Shown: one piece after another, positions 5,798-12,816 of the stretch | Layout: every line of letters starts with the position of its first letter | Position numbering within the stretch: the stretch's first letter is position 1 | From: JANNXQ01 sp038238555 | GTDB lineage: Bacteria > Verrucomicrobiota > Verrucomicrobiia > Chthoniobacterales > Chthoniobacteraceae | DNA: 12,816 bases | Assembly (NCBI GenBank): GCA_038238555.1 | Contig: JBBRXP010000173.1 | Location: forward strand, 1 to 12,816 | Direction of reading: 5' to 3' | Notes under the pieces: model-generated | Seen by the model: the letters and a program-made list of their open reading frames with translations, nothing else | The model's database searches: none | What the model was told of the DNA's origin: nothing | Position numbers and translations under genes: made by a program

Positions 5798-5857
5798 GCG
5801 GGGCGAGAGTTAGGGGCGGGCTCGAAGAGGCCGCAAGGCGATTCGTGGGAAAGACCT

Positions 5858-6406
5858 TCAGAAGCCCGGAGTCCGCCCGCGCTGGCGCAGCCACAGGATG
5901 GCAACGAGCGCGAGCACTAGCACCGCCAGAATGCCGCGCTCCACGGTGAACCACGCCGTGAGATTCGGTTTCGGCGGCGTGATGAATTCGACGCCGAAGA
6001 GCCGCGCGCCAGATCCGCCGGCGGCATCGAGCGGAAGGACGCGAAGCGCTTGAGCGTGGCCCGGCGCGAGACCCGTGAGCTTCGCGACGAAGACATTGCC
6101 CGTGCGCTCGATGGCGGCATGGCGCCACTCCACCCATCGCCACGCGGGCCATTCATCATCGCCGGTGAAGACCTCGCGCATCTCGATGCGAAAGCGCGCG
6201 CCCTCCGCGAGTTTCGCGGGCCACTCGAGGATGGCGCTCGTCGGCTCGGCGTCGCGAACGCGGACGCCTTCGACCGCCACTGTCTCGAGCACCCGGCCGG
6301 ACAACCTCGCCGGCACTTCGCCTGGTTCCGGGTCGGCGGGCTCGTCGGCCCACGCACCCAGCGAGGCTAGCAGTAGCGCGGCGAGGATGCGATTGGGTTT
6401 CTCCAC
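5858..6406 (-). CDS. Membrane-anchored FN3-like protein
   Basis: Starting at GTG 6406 the protein is 182 residues: a signal peptide (MEKPNRILAALLLASLGAWA, cut near residue 20), one fibronectin type III-like beta domain (about 33-145) with TSAILEWPAKL and LTGLAPGHAQALRVLPLDAAG, the latter a classic FN3 strand E-F motif, then one membrane helix (about 158-174) and a short basic tail RQRGRTPGF. It is likely anchored in the membrane with the domain outside the cytoplasm. An ATG at 6502 would add 32 residues before the signal sequence, which is less likely. It lies 60 bases upstream of nuoD on the same strand and may be cotranscribed, although nothing ties it to complex I. No Shine-Dalgarno sequence is seen. 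Confidence 0.75.
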   Translation of the reverse strand: MEKPNRILAALLLASLGAWADEPADPEPGEVPARLSGRVLETVAVEGVRVRDAEPTSAILEWPAKLAEGARFRIEMREVFTGDDEWPAWRWVEWRHAAIERTGNVFVAKLTGLAPGHAQALRVLPLDAAGGSGARLFGVEFITPPKPNLTAWFTVERGILAVLVLALVAILWLRQRGRTPGF

Positions 6407-6494
6407 AGCGGCGGGAACGTTGCGCGGGGCGTGCGGGAGCGTCCACCCTTTTGCAGCGCCGCGTGGTCCGAATATGTGATTGCTCCGGCACAGG

Positions 6495-6512
6495 GCGTGC
6501 ATTTACGCACGC
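6495..6512. promoter_or_regulatory. Inverted repeat between divergent genes
   Basis: GCGTGC-ATTTAC-GCACGC is a perfect 6-bp inverted repeat in the 125-base space between the FN3-like gene and the L,D-transpeptidase, 19 bases before the ATG of the latter. It could be an operator or a leader hairpin. In GC-rich DNA a 6-bp repeat can arise by chance. No convincing -35/-10 pair could be assigned. Confidence 0.25.
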
Positions 6513-6531
6513 GCTCCGCTTTGATCGCCCC

Positions 6532-7131
6532 ATGAGATTCGCTGGTATTTATCCGACACTCGGTATCGCGCTGCTCGCGTGGCTCGGCGCGCAGGAGGCT
6601 TCGGCGGGGATCTTCGGGCCGAAGAAAATGGCGCCCGCTTCGCAATATCTCCGCAAGCAGGAACCGCCGAAAATCAACAAATCCCTCGAGCCGCAAATCA
6701 ACGCGGAAAATTCCCACCTGATCGTCTCGCTCGGCAGGCAGCGCGCCTTTCTCATGGTTGGCGAGGAAGTGTATATCGACACGCCCATCTCCTCGGGCAA
6801 ACACGCGGGCATGACGCCCCAGGGCCGCTTCAGCGTGCTGGAAAAAGATCCCGACCACCGCTCGAACATCTACGGCGATTTCGTCGATGCCAGGGGCCGC
6901 ACCGTGCGCGCCGGCGTGAGTCTTAAGGTGGACGCCGCGCCCAGCGGTACGCACTACCAAGGCGCGCCGATGCGTTGGTTCATGCGGCTCACCGATGGCG
7001 GCGTGGGCATGCACATCGGCATCCTGCCTGGCTACGCCGCCTCGCACGGCTGCGTGCGGCTTCCGGCGGAGATCGCGAAGTTGATATACGACAAGGTGAA
7101 AGTCGGCACACCGGTAACGATCGAACCGTAA
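6532..7131 (+). CDS. L,D-transpeptidase (YkuD family)
   Basis: The 199-residue protein has a signal peptide (MRFAGIYPTLGIALLAWLGA..., cut after ASA at residue 25), a linker to about 60, and a YkuD catalytic domain (62-197). The active-site block is H161 in GGVGMHIGILPG followed by SHGCVRLP (171-178), with nucleophile C174, H172 and R176. Such enzymes cross-link peptidoglycan through 3-3 bonds or attach proteins to it in the periplasm. HLIVSLGRQRAFLMVGEEV and GKHAGMTPQGRFSVLEKD are typical for the domain's first strands. The frame is open upstream to 6451, but ATG 6532 directly precedes the signal sequence. It is divergent from the FN3-like gene. All catalytic residues are intact. Confidence 0.93.
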   Translation: MRFAGIYPTLGIALLAWLGAQEASAGIFGPKKMAPASQYLRKQEPPKINKSLEPQINAENSHLIVSLGRQRAFLMVGEEVYIDTPISSGKHAGMTPQGRFSVLEKDPDHRSNIYGDFVDARGRTVRAGVSLKVDAAPSGTHYQGAPMRWFMRLTDGGVGMHIGILPGYAASHGCVRLPAEIAKLIYDKVKVGTPVTIEP

Positions 7132-7342
7132 GCGGCGGGCCGGCCGCGAACGGTATTGGATTGTCTGGGCGGCTGATTGACTCCCGTCGCCCTCGCCGAA
7201 AATTCGAAATCGCTGCGCCGCGGTAGTCGGCGGCCCAGTGGTAGCGGACGGGGCAGACCGAATTCATCGGTCTCGCCGGTCGTCTCGCCGAAGAGCGCAA
7301 ACTCCCGCACCCGGCCAGAGCCGCAACCTTGCATCAACTCCT
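7132..7342. other. Intergenic interval without a recognised gene
   Basis: After the L,D-transpeptidase stop there is a GC-rich self-complementary stretch (GGGCCGGCCGCG at 7137-7148) without a T-run. On the minus strand a frame reads REFALFGETTGETDEFG, which looks protein-like, but it has no partner domain and no match I know. It lies beyond the hen1 fragment and could be further decayed coding sequence. Confidence 0.3.
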
Positions 7343-7502
7343 TCATACGAGGTCCGGACGATCTTTGTTCTTGCCTGCCCGCGACTCAGAACGACGAAGC
7401 CACGTAAAAGCGATCATTCACATACTGCTCCAGCGTCCTGCCTTCGCCCGCCGGACCGCGTCGGTTTCGCACCAGGCCGATCGGATCGATGTCTGGCAAC
7501 AT
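7343..7502 (-). pseudogene. hen1: Relic of RNA-repair methyltransferase Hen1 (N-terminal domain)
   Basis: Directly after the mutarotase stop, the minus strand reads MLPDIDPIGLVRNRRGPAGE then TLEQYVNDRFYVASSF and a stop (7386-7388). Bacterial Hen1 N-terminal domains, as I recall them, contain LLLDIDPIDLVRG and YVNDRPYVASSFLSVAISRVF. In the next frame the sequence continues as SRAGKNKDRPDLV (7384-7346), matching the Hen1 block GK.xxRPELV that normally follows about 14 residues later. A deletion of roughly 35 bases would explain both the missing residues and the frame change. The first ~50 residues and the methyltransferase domain are absent. Hen1 methylates RNA 3' ends at breaks before ligation by Pnkp. 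No pnkp is in the window. Identification rests on remembered motifs; the decay is seen directly. Confidence 0.65.
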
Positions 7503-8405
7503 TCAATGAAGCTCCACGATTGCCTGCATCCAGTGCTGTTGTCCGGGCTCGAGCGTCACGGCGTTTTCGCCGGCATTGGCAGTTTCGATGCAGAGCATTC
7601 GGGGCCATTCGTCGTCGCCGAAGTCGGCCATCGCGGCGGCTTTTGCCTGCCACGGATTCCACACGACGGTGGTGTCGGAGGCGCATTTTTCGATGATGAT
7701 CTTTCGCCGCAAGCCGGGATCGTCCAGCACACAGGTCGCGCGGTGATCGGGAAAGACGCGGTCGGTCTCGGCATCGAAGCGCAGCGGCTCAGGGCCGAGC
7801 GTTTTCGTTTTGCCGCCGTCGGGCTTGTCGAGGTAGCGGGCATTTTCCAAGCCGGTGACGCTGGCGGCGCGAATATCGGAGACGGCGAGATACGTGTGGA
7901 GCGCGGCCTCGAAAGTGAATGGCTCCGAAGACGGGTTCTGGACCTCGAGCACCATGTTGAGTTCCGCGCCGATGGCGATGCGATGCCGGACGAGAAAATC
8001 GTGCGGCCAAAGCGCGCGAGTCTCGTTGCTCGATACCAGCTTGAGCGCGAGGGCGACAACGCCATCCGAATCGCGGCGCAATGACTCGAGTTCCCACTCC
8101 AAGGTGCGAGCAAAACCATGCATCGGAAAATCCGGCCGGCCCCCTCGCGGCCCAAACCACGGGAAACAAATCGGCACTCCTCCGCGGATCGCCTTGCCGG
8201 CCGCGTAATGGCTCTCGCGGCTGAGGAAGAGCACTGGCTCGGCGCCCGCGGGCGCGAAGCGCGCAACGTGGGCGCCGTGGAGATAGACCTGCGCCCGCAC
8301 GAGCGGCGTGTCGATATTCAGCAGCACGAGTCCACCAGCGGTGTCTTCAAACGCGATGCCTTCCGCGATTTCAAAAGGACGGAGATCGCTTGCGGTCTTA
8401 TGCAT
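7503..8405 (-). CDS. D-hexose-6-phosphate mutarotase (aldose 1-epimerase family)
   Basis: The 300-residue protein matches the YeaD/YMR099c group, which interconverts alpha and beta anomers of glucose 6-phosphate and related sugars in the cytoplasm. Motifs in order: YLHGAHVARF (41-50), GGVPICFPWFG (75-85), MHGFAR (95-100), ALHTYLAVSDI (168-178, probable catalytic H170), TTVVWNPW (245-252) and CIETANAG (272-279, probable catalytic E274). The C-terminal QQHWMQAIVELH is also usual for the family and the length agrees. The hen1 relic starts right after its TGA. The 68-residue membrane gene lies 60 bases upstream on the same strand. No Shine-Dalgarno sequence is obvious before ATG 8405. Confidence 0.93.
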   Translation of the reverse strand: MHKTASDLRPFEIAEGIAFEDTAGGLVLLNIDTPLVRAQVYLHGAHVARFAPAGAEPVLFLSRESHYAAGKAIRGGVPICFPWFGPRGGRPDFPMHGFARTLEWELESLRRDSDGVVALALKLVSSNETRALWPHDFLVRHRIAIGAELNMVLEVQNPSSEPFTFEAALHTYLAVSDIRAASVTGLENARYLDKPDGGKTKTLGPEPLRFDAETDRVFPDHRATCVLDDPGLRRKIIIEKCASDTTVVWNPWQAKAAAMADFGDDEWPRMLCIETANAGENAVTLEPGQQHWMQAIVELH

Positions 8406-8465
8406 CGCGCGTCCGAATAAGTAGTGCGCCGCCGGCCGAACCGCAAGACCCCCGCGATGGCAGGT

Positions 8466-8672
8466 TCAGGCGGCGGCGGGCGGCTGGGGCAGCCCGCTGC
8501 TGGAATAGTGGATCGCGCGGACAGCGAGGCTGAGGGCAACTCCGACAAAGAGCACGAAGCCTCCAGCCTCGGCGAGGTGAAGCAGGAGTACACCAACTCC
8601 GACGATGCCCATCTCAACAGGTATCCAACACAGTTCCCACTTCAGCAGCTCGCGCGAGGTGGCGGTCATCAC
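8466..8672 (-). CDS. Small two-helix membrane protein
   Basis: The 68-residue protein starts MMTATSRELLKWELCW. It has two hydrophobic stretches (IPVEMGIVGVGVLLLHLA, about 17-34, and GGFVLFVGVALSLAVRAI, about 37-54) with a short turn containing Glu, and a Pro/Ala tail. Its start is three bases after the stop of the large DUF1553 gene on the same strand, which points to cotranscription and translational coupling. I recognise no family. The hydrophobic pattern and tight spacing support a real gene. Either of the two Met codons could be used. Confidence 0.6.
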   Translation of the reverse strand: MMTATSRELLKWELCWIPVEMGIVGVGVLLLHLAEAGGFVLFVGVALSLAVRAIHYSSSGLPQPPAAA

Positions 8673-8675
8673 TGC

Positions 8676-11600
8676 TTAGTTCACGTAAGCCGCTTCGTTG
8701 GAGAGCAGCAGCGCCTGCGCGTAAGTCTCCAGCGGAGTGAGCGGTTTGCGCTCGACGGTAGCGCCCTCATTTTGAATCGCCTTGTACATGTCGCGTCCAT
8801 TGCCTTTGTCGGCCAGCTTCTTGGCGAGCTGCTGCTGGTTTTCCTTGTTGGCGCTGTCGATGGCTTTGTGATCTTTCACGGTGAGCCTTCCATCGGCGCG
8901 CTCTTCGGCGGCGATGAATGACAAGGCGACAGGAATTTCCGCCGGAAGCGGGGGCCGCTGAAAGATGATCGTGTAAATGGCGATCACGCGCCCGCGCGGG
9001 TCGCTACGGCCGGTGACTTCGGGGCGCGCAACGATCTTGCGGGCTATATCGACGCTCATCGAGCTATTCATGAGGAAAAGCGCCTGCTGCGGCACGATCG
9101 TCGTGGGGCGCTTCGAGTTGGGCATGTCGGGATCGCTGAAATCGAAGTTCGTCATGAGCTCGGGAAGATTGCCGCGGTCTATGTAGCCATAGACGGAACG
9201 CCGCTGGCTGTAAGGCTCGTCTGTGAGGTTCACCGGCTGTCCGCCCACGGTGGGATCGAGATTGCCGGCATACACCAGCAGGGAGTCGCGCATGGCTTCA
9301 AAATCGAGCCGGCGGACATTTGCGCGCCACAGCAGGCGGTTCTCAGGATCGATCTGCTCATACTCTTTCCGAACTAGGCTCGCGCTGGTGATTTGATACA
9401 CATGCGAGTTCATCACCATCCGGTGCAGGTTCTTGATCGACCAGCCTTGTTCCATGAAATACCAGCTCAGGTAGTCCACCAACTCCGGGTGCGTGGGCGC
9501 CTCGCTCTGAGTGCCGAGATCGTCGGGCGTGCGCACAAAGCCCTCGCCGAAATGGTGCAGCCACACGCGGTTGACCATGACGCGCGCGGTGAGCGGGTTG
9601 TCCTTGCTGGCGATGGCCTGTGCGAGATCCATGCGTCCGCTGCCTTGGGTAAAGGGCTGCGGTTTTCCCCCAGGAGAAAGGACTTCGAGAAAACGGCGCG
9701 GCACGATTTCGCCTCGCGACTCTGCCTGGCCGCGGATGAATACTGGCGAATTCTGCGGCCGCTCCTTGTCGGCGACGACCATCGCCCGCTTCGGAGCGCC
9801 GGGATGGGTGAGGTAGAGCGCATTGATGCCGCCAAAAACGTACTTTGCCCGTCCGGCCATGCGTTGCGACCAGCCTTGGGATGCCTCGCGAATGCCGTCG
9901 GTATCGAGCTTCGTCGCCGGCTCGATGTGGAATGGCGCTGCGAGCAACTCCACCGTCGCCTCGTCGAAGCCCGCATACTTTCCATCTTTCGACTCAGCGG
10001 CGGCCTTGTAGAGATCCTTGGCGCGACCGTCGGTGCTCTTGAAGAGTGCGTTGTAAATCCCGACGACGTCATCGATGGATTTTGGTTTTTGCCCGCGGAA
10101 TGCGGCGGCCAGCAGAGGATTGATCGTCCCGCCTTTGCCTTCCGCGATCTCCTTGCAAAGCGCTTCGCCGCGCGTCGGATAGTCGCCTTCCGACAGAGCA
10201 CCGAAGAGGCGCCACGGGATGAAGACCGAATCGTAGCGGCGAGTGTAACGCTGAATGTAGGCCACCATGTCCTCGTCGAGTTTATGCTCCTTCACGAGCG
10301 CCTCGCGCTTGAGGAGCTCCGATTCGGAAGCGCGATCGCGCCCTTTTTGACCGGCCAAAAGATAGTTGCCCGCCTGCTGGCGGAAGATCGCGGTGGTCTC
10401 GCCGAGCACCTGATAGTACTGGTCGCGATTTTCTTTTTCGAGCGCGGCCAGTTTCTTGTTGAAATCCTCGAGGAGCGCAGGGCTGGATGAGCCGAGGAGC
10501 GGCTTCTCGTCCGGCTCGGTGATGCTCGCAAAGACGCCGTGCAGCGCGTAGTAGTCCTTGGTCGGGATGGGATCGAACATGTGATCGTGGCAACGCGCAC
10601 ATGCCACGGTGAGGCCGAGGAAGCCCTTGGTCACCACGTCGATCCGGTCGTTGATGATGTCATTCGGATTCCTGAAACGTTCGCCGACCGTGAGGAAGCC
10701 GAGGCCGGCCAGGAGCGCCGGGTTTTTCTGTGACTCGGGCATTTTGTCCGCTGCGAGCTGTGCCAGGATGAACTTGTCATACGGCATGTCCTTGTTGAGC
10801 GCATTGATCACCCAGTCGCGATAGGTCCACGCGAAGGGGTAGCGGTAGTCTTGCCGGCGATTGTTGTTCGCATTGCGGTCGCCACCGATGGTATCGGCGT
10901 AGCGGGCGGTATCGAGCCAGAAGCGGCCCCAACGCTCGCCGTAATGGGGCGAGGCCAGCAGGCGTTCGACGACTCGTGCAAAGGCATCGGGCGAATTGTC
11001 GGCGAGGAAGGCGGTGATCTCCTGCGGTGTGGGCGGGAGGCCGAGAAGGTCGTAGGTGGCGCGGCGCAGGAGCTTTGATTTGTCCTGATCGTTTCCGAGA
11101 AGATCCGGCACTGGGAACATGTTCTTCTCCTCGAGTTTGGCCATGATGAACGCATCGACCGGCGTGCGGCACCACGCGCGATTTTTCACGGTCGGAATCA
11201 CCGGCTTCTTCACCGGTTGATAGGCCCAGTGGTGACGAGCCTTTTCGGTGAGACCGGTAAGCTTTCCTCCTTTTGCAGAGCCTTTGCGCGGATCGGGCGC
11301 GCCCATCTTTACCCACTGCGTAAGGTCGGCAATTTGTTGGGCACTGAGCTTCTCACCCTTGGGCGGCATTTGCAGATCTGGATCGAGATAGTTGATCGCC
11401 TTGATGAGCGTGCTCTGCTCGGGATCGCCGGGTTTGATCACGGCGCCGTTCTCGCCGCCTTTGAGCCAGCCTTCCCGGGTATCCAGCGTGAGCCCGCCCT
11501 TGGCTTTGTCTTTCTCGACCGAGTGGCACTTGTAGCAAGTTTCCGAAAGGATCGGACGGACTTTCGATTCGAAGAAGGCGATCTGCTCCGCGGTGAATTC

Positions 11601-11759
11601 GCCTTTGCCGGACATCATCACGTCGGCATCAGCCGCGGGCAGGGCGACGGCGGGCTTCGGGGGATCGGCCTTGGCGAGTGTCTTCGGCGCTTCTGCTGCG
11701 AAGCCGGCGGAGGTGAGCGCGAGTGTCGCGGCGAGGGAAAGAACGATTGGGCGCATCAT
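8676..11759 (-). CDS. Secreted cytochrome-like DUF1549/DUF1553 protein
   Basis: The 1027-residue protein starts at the double Met (MMRPIVLSLAATLALTSAGF) with a signal peptide cut near AAEA. Next is a planctomycete-type cytochrome c domain (about 55-165) with haem motif C75-YKC-H79 and axial-Met candidate DLQMPPKG. A DUF1549 (PSCyt2) domain follows at about 195-400, with RATYDLLGLPPTP, SPHYGERWGRFWLD and C387-ARC-H391 in CARCHDHMFDPIPTKDYY. After a long spacer comes DUF1553 (PSD1, about 705-960) with NPLTARVMVNRVWLHHFG and FGEGFVRTPDDLG. This combination is characteristic of Planctomycetota and Verrucomicrobiota; it is thought to act outside the cytoplasm, perhaps in polysaccharide breakdown or redox work, but no reaction is established. 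The frame is open to 11861, yet that extension reads through a hairpin. It follows a DUF1501 gene, the usual companion. Confidence 0.93.
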   Translation of the reverse strand: MMRPIVLSLAATLALTSAGFAAEAPKTLAKADPPKPAVALPAADADVMMSGKGEFTAEQIAFFESKVRPILSETCYKCHSVEKDKAKGGLTLDTREGWLKGGENGAVIKPGDPEQSTLIKAINYLDPDLQMPPKGEKLSAQQIADLTQWVKMGAPDPRKGSAKGGKLTGLTEKARHHWAYQPVKKPVIPTVKNRAWCRTPVDAFIMAKLEEKNMFPVPDLLGNDQDKSKLLRRATYDLLGLPPTPQEITAFLADNSPDAFARVVERLLASPHYGERWGRFWLDTARYADTIGGDRNANNNRRQDYRYPFAWTYRDWVINALNKDMPYDKFILAQLAADKMPESQKNPALLAGLGFLTVGERFRNPNDIINDRIDVVTKGFLGLTVACARCHDHMFDPIPTKDYYALHGVFASITEPDEKPLLGSSSPALLEDFNKKLAALEKENRDQYYQVLGETTAIFRQQAGNYLLAGQKGRDRASESELLKREALVKEHKLDEDMVAYIQRYTRRYDSVFIPWRLFGALSEGDYPTRGEALCKEIAEGKGGTINPLLAAAFRGQKPKSIDDVVGIYNALFKSTDGRAKDLYKAAAESKDGKYAGFDEATVELLAAPFHIEPATKLDTDGIREASQGWSQRMAGRAKYVFGGINALYLTHPGAPKRAMVVADKERPQNSPVFIRGQAESRGEIVPRRFLEVLSPGGKPQPFTQGSGRMDLAQAIASKDNPLTARVMVNRVWLHHFGEGFVRTPDDLGTQSEAPTHPELVDYLSWYFMEQGWSIKNLHRMVMNSHVYQITSASLVRKEYEQIDPENRLLWRANVRRLDFEAMRDSLLVYAGNLDPTVGGQPVNLTDEPYSQRRSVYGYIDRGNLPELMTNFDFSDPDMPNSKRPTTIVPQQALFLMNSSMSVDIARKIVARPEVTGRSDPRGRVIAIYTIIFQRPPLPAEIPVALSFIAAEERADGRLTVKDHKAIDSANKENQQQLAKKLADKGNGRDMYKAIQNEGATVERKPLTPLETYAQALLLSNEAAYVN

Positions 11760-11830
11760 AACGGAGGGGTGGTATTTTCTTCTCGGGCGGAAGCCGCGAG
11801 GGTCGCTCCAGCTCCCATCAAAACTCAACG

Positions 11831-11859
11831 GGAAGAACACAGAACGTCTGTGTTCTTCC
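11831..11859 (-). terminator. Perfect 12-bp hairpin between DUF1501 and DUF1553 genes
   Basis: GGAAGAACACAG (11831-11842) and CTGTGTTCTTCC (11848-11859) are exact complements around a 5-base loop, AACGT. The hairpin lies 33 bases after the DUF1501 stop and 71 bases before the DUF1553-gene start. On the minus strand it is followed by GTTGAGTTTTGATGG, which has only four T in a row, so it is at best a weak terminator. It may reduce read-through from DUF1501 into the next gene, or act as an mRNA processing or protein-binding site. The remainder of 11760-11892 shows no gene. Confidence 0.45.
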
Positions 11860-11892
11860 ACGTGAGGGTCTAAAATCTTTCGCGGCGGACGA

Positions 11893-12816
11893 TCAGGCGA
11901 TGATCTTCTTCACGACCTGACCGAAATTATCGGTCAGCCGGAAGTCGCGGCCATTGTAGCGATACGTCAGCTTCGTGTGATCGAAGCCGAGGAGCGCGAG
12001 CATGGTGGCGTGCAGATCGTGAATGTGGACCTTGTCTTCCACGGCGCGGGCGCCGAATTCATCGGTCGCTCCATAGACGGTGCCGCCCTTAATGCCGCCG
12101 CCGGCGAGCCAAGTAACCATCGCGCGTCCGTTGTGATCGCGGCCGGGAAATTCGTTTCCGTTGCGGTCCTTGGTGACGGTGCGCCCGAACTCGCCGCCCC
12201 ACACGATGAGCGTGGAATCGAGCAACCCGCGCTGTTTGAGATCCTTGATGAGCGCCGCGGCAGGCCCGTCGATTTCGCCGGCCTTTTTCGCGAGCGATTC
12301 GTCGAGCTTGTTGTGGTGATCCCAACTGCCCGTGTTGACCTGCACGAAGCGGACGCCGCGCTCCACTAGCCGGCGGGCGACCAGCAATTTCGCGCCGGTA
12401 TCGGTGGCGCCGTAAGCATCCCTCACGGGCTGCGGCTCCTTGCTGATGTCGAAGGCGTCGGTCGCTTCGGTCTGCATCTTGAAAGCGATTTCAAATGCCT
12501 GGATGCGGGCCTCGAGTTGCGCGTCGCGCTGGAGCGCCTTGGCGTGCTCCTCGTTGAGCTTGTGAACGAGGTCGAGCTGGCGGCGCTGCCGATCCTGCCC
12601 CGTAAATTGGTTGGAGATGTTCAACAGCACCTCGTCGAGTTTCATCTTCTGCGAAAAGTTCACGTTGCAGCCTTGATACATCCCCGGCAGGAACGACGCC
12701 TGCCGCCACTCCGGCTTGCCGCCGATGGTGATGAAGCCGGGCATGTTTTGGTTTTCGGTGCCGAGACCGTACACGACCCACGAGCCGATCGAGGGCTTGG
12801 GAAGCTGGAGCGAGCC
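11893..12816 (-). CDS. DUF1501 family protein, N-terminus outside window
   Basis: The C-terminal 307 residues are present; the frame is open to the window edge, beginning GSLQLPKPSIGSWVVYGLG. DUF1501 proteins have an alkaline phosphatase/sulfatase-like fold and often an exported N-terminus (not visible here). Motifs: GTENQNMPGFITIGG near the start, VRFVQVNTGSWDHHNKLDE, VWGGEFGRT, GRDHNGRAMVTWLAGGG and HIHDLHATMLALLG, with several His/Asp that could bind metal. The C-terminus reads YNGRDFRLTDNFGQVVKKII. The family nearly always neighbours a DUF1549/DUF1553 gene, here the next gene downstream. The pair probably works together outside the cytoplasm; no substrate is known. A GTG at 12774 is not the true start because the conserved frame continues past it. 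Confidence 0.93.
   Translation of the reverse strand, partial: GSLQLPKPSIGSWVVYGLGTENQNMPGFITIGGKPEWRQASFLPGMYQGCNVNFSQKMKLDEVLLNISNQFTGQDRQRRQLDLVHKLNEEHAKALQRDAQLEARIQAFEIAFKMQTEATDAFDISKEPQPVRDAYGATDTGAKLLVARRLVERGVRFVQVNTGSWDHHNKLDESLAKKAGEIDGPAAALIKDLKQRGLLDSTLIVWGGEFGRTVTKDRNGNEFPGRDHNGRAMVTWLAGGGIKGGTVYGATDEFGARAVEDKVHIHDLHATMLALLGFDHTKLTYRYNGRDFRLTDNFGQVVKKIIA

Noticed and set aside
4697..5920. 407-codon plus-strand open frame
   Set aside because: It is the antisense shadow of nuoD, whose identity is certain; its translation is rich in His/Arg/Val with no recognisable motif.
6404..6502. ATG at 6502 as start of the FN3-like protein
   Set aside because: The added residues are His/Arg/Pro-rich and precede a clear signal peptide that begins at the GTG at 6406.
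8424..8921. 165-codon plus-strand open frame
   Set aside because: It overlaps the ends of two minus-strand genes and shows no coherent domain or start signal.
9393..10490. 365-codon plus-strand open frame
   Set aside because: It lies entirely inside the DUF1549/DUF1553 gene on the opposite strand and has no domain of its own.
11760..11861. Upstream extension of the DUF1549/DUF1553 protein
   Set aside because: These 34 codons read through the 12-bp hairpin and precede an ordinary signal peptide that starts at the double Met.

Overview
The window is GC-rich DNA that most likely comes from a member of the Verrucomicrobiota (a related PVC bacterium is the alternative). The main reasons are the adjacent DUF1501 gene and the large DUF1549/DUF1553 gene with an N-terminal haem c motif, a pairing typical of Verrucomicrobiota and Planctomycetota. 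A thrombospondin type 3 repeat fragment, several secreted or anchored proteins of no known family, and a general lack of Shine-Dalgarno sequences fit this too.

Bases 1-1286 are accessory DNA. Two imperfect copies of a ~170-bp palindrome (22-193 and 699-868) have the design of integron attC sites: complementary outer boxes, a long stem with an unpaired base in one L box, and a variable centre. They flank a cassette-sized gene (210-688) that is intact apart from an apparent one-base deletion. The last attC runs into the tail of a thrombospondin type 3 repeat protein, followed by a frameshifted signal-peptide remnant and half of a dispersed palindromic element. No integrase is in the window.

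Bases 1285-4388 hold a two-domain signalling protein (a kinase dimerisation-like helix pair with Asn in place of the phospho-acceptor His, plus a receiver domain), a possible 27-residue membrane peptide and an RppH-like Nudix hydrolase, all on the minus strand. A divergent membrane-anchored protein follows, whose start codon overlaps that of the Nudix gene. Next are a type II toxin-antitoxin pair (RHH antitoxin, PIN toxin) with a recognisable operator, and a small secreted protein.

Bases 4389-7131 hold a long hairpin element between convergent genes, a lone nuoD (complex I 49-kDa subunit) without nuo neighbours, a membrane-anchored FN3-like protein and a divergent L,D-transpeptidase.

Bases 7132-8672 hold a decayed fragment of hen1 (the RNA 3'-end methyltransferase of the Pnkp-Hen1 RNA repair system), a D-hexose-6-phosphate mutarotase and a two-helix membrane protein. 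Bases 8676-12816 hold the DUF1549/DUF1553 cytochrome-like protein and the partial DUF1501 gene, separated by a perfect 12-bp hairpin; the 68-residue membrane gene and the mutarotase continue this minus-strand row.

No complete new multi-gene system is evident. The points most worth following are the attC pair and its abrupt edge, the hen1 relic, the His-less kinase-like regulator and the palindromic element that abuts stop codons.
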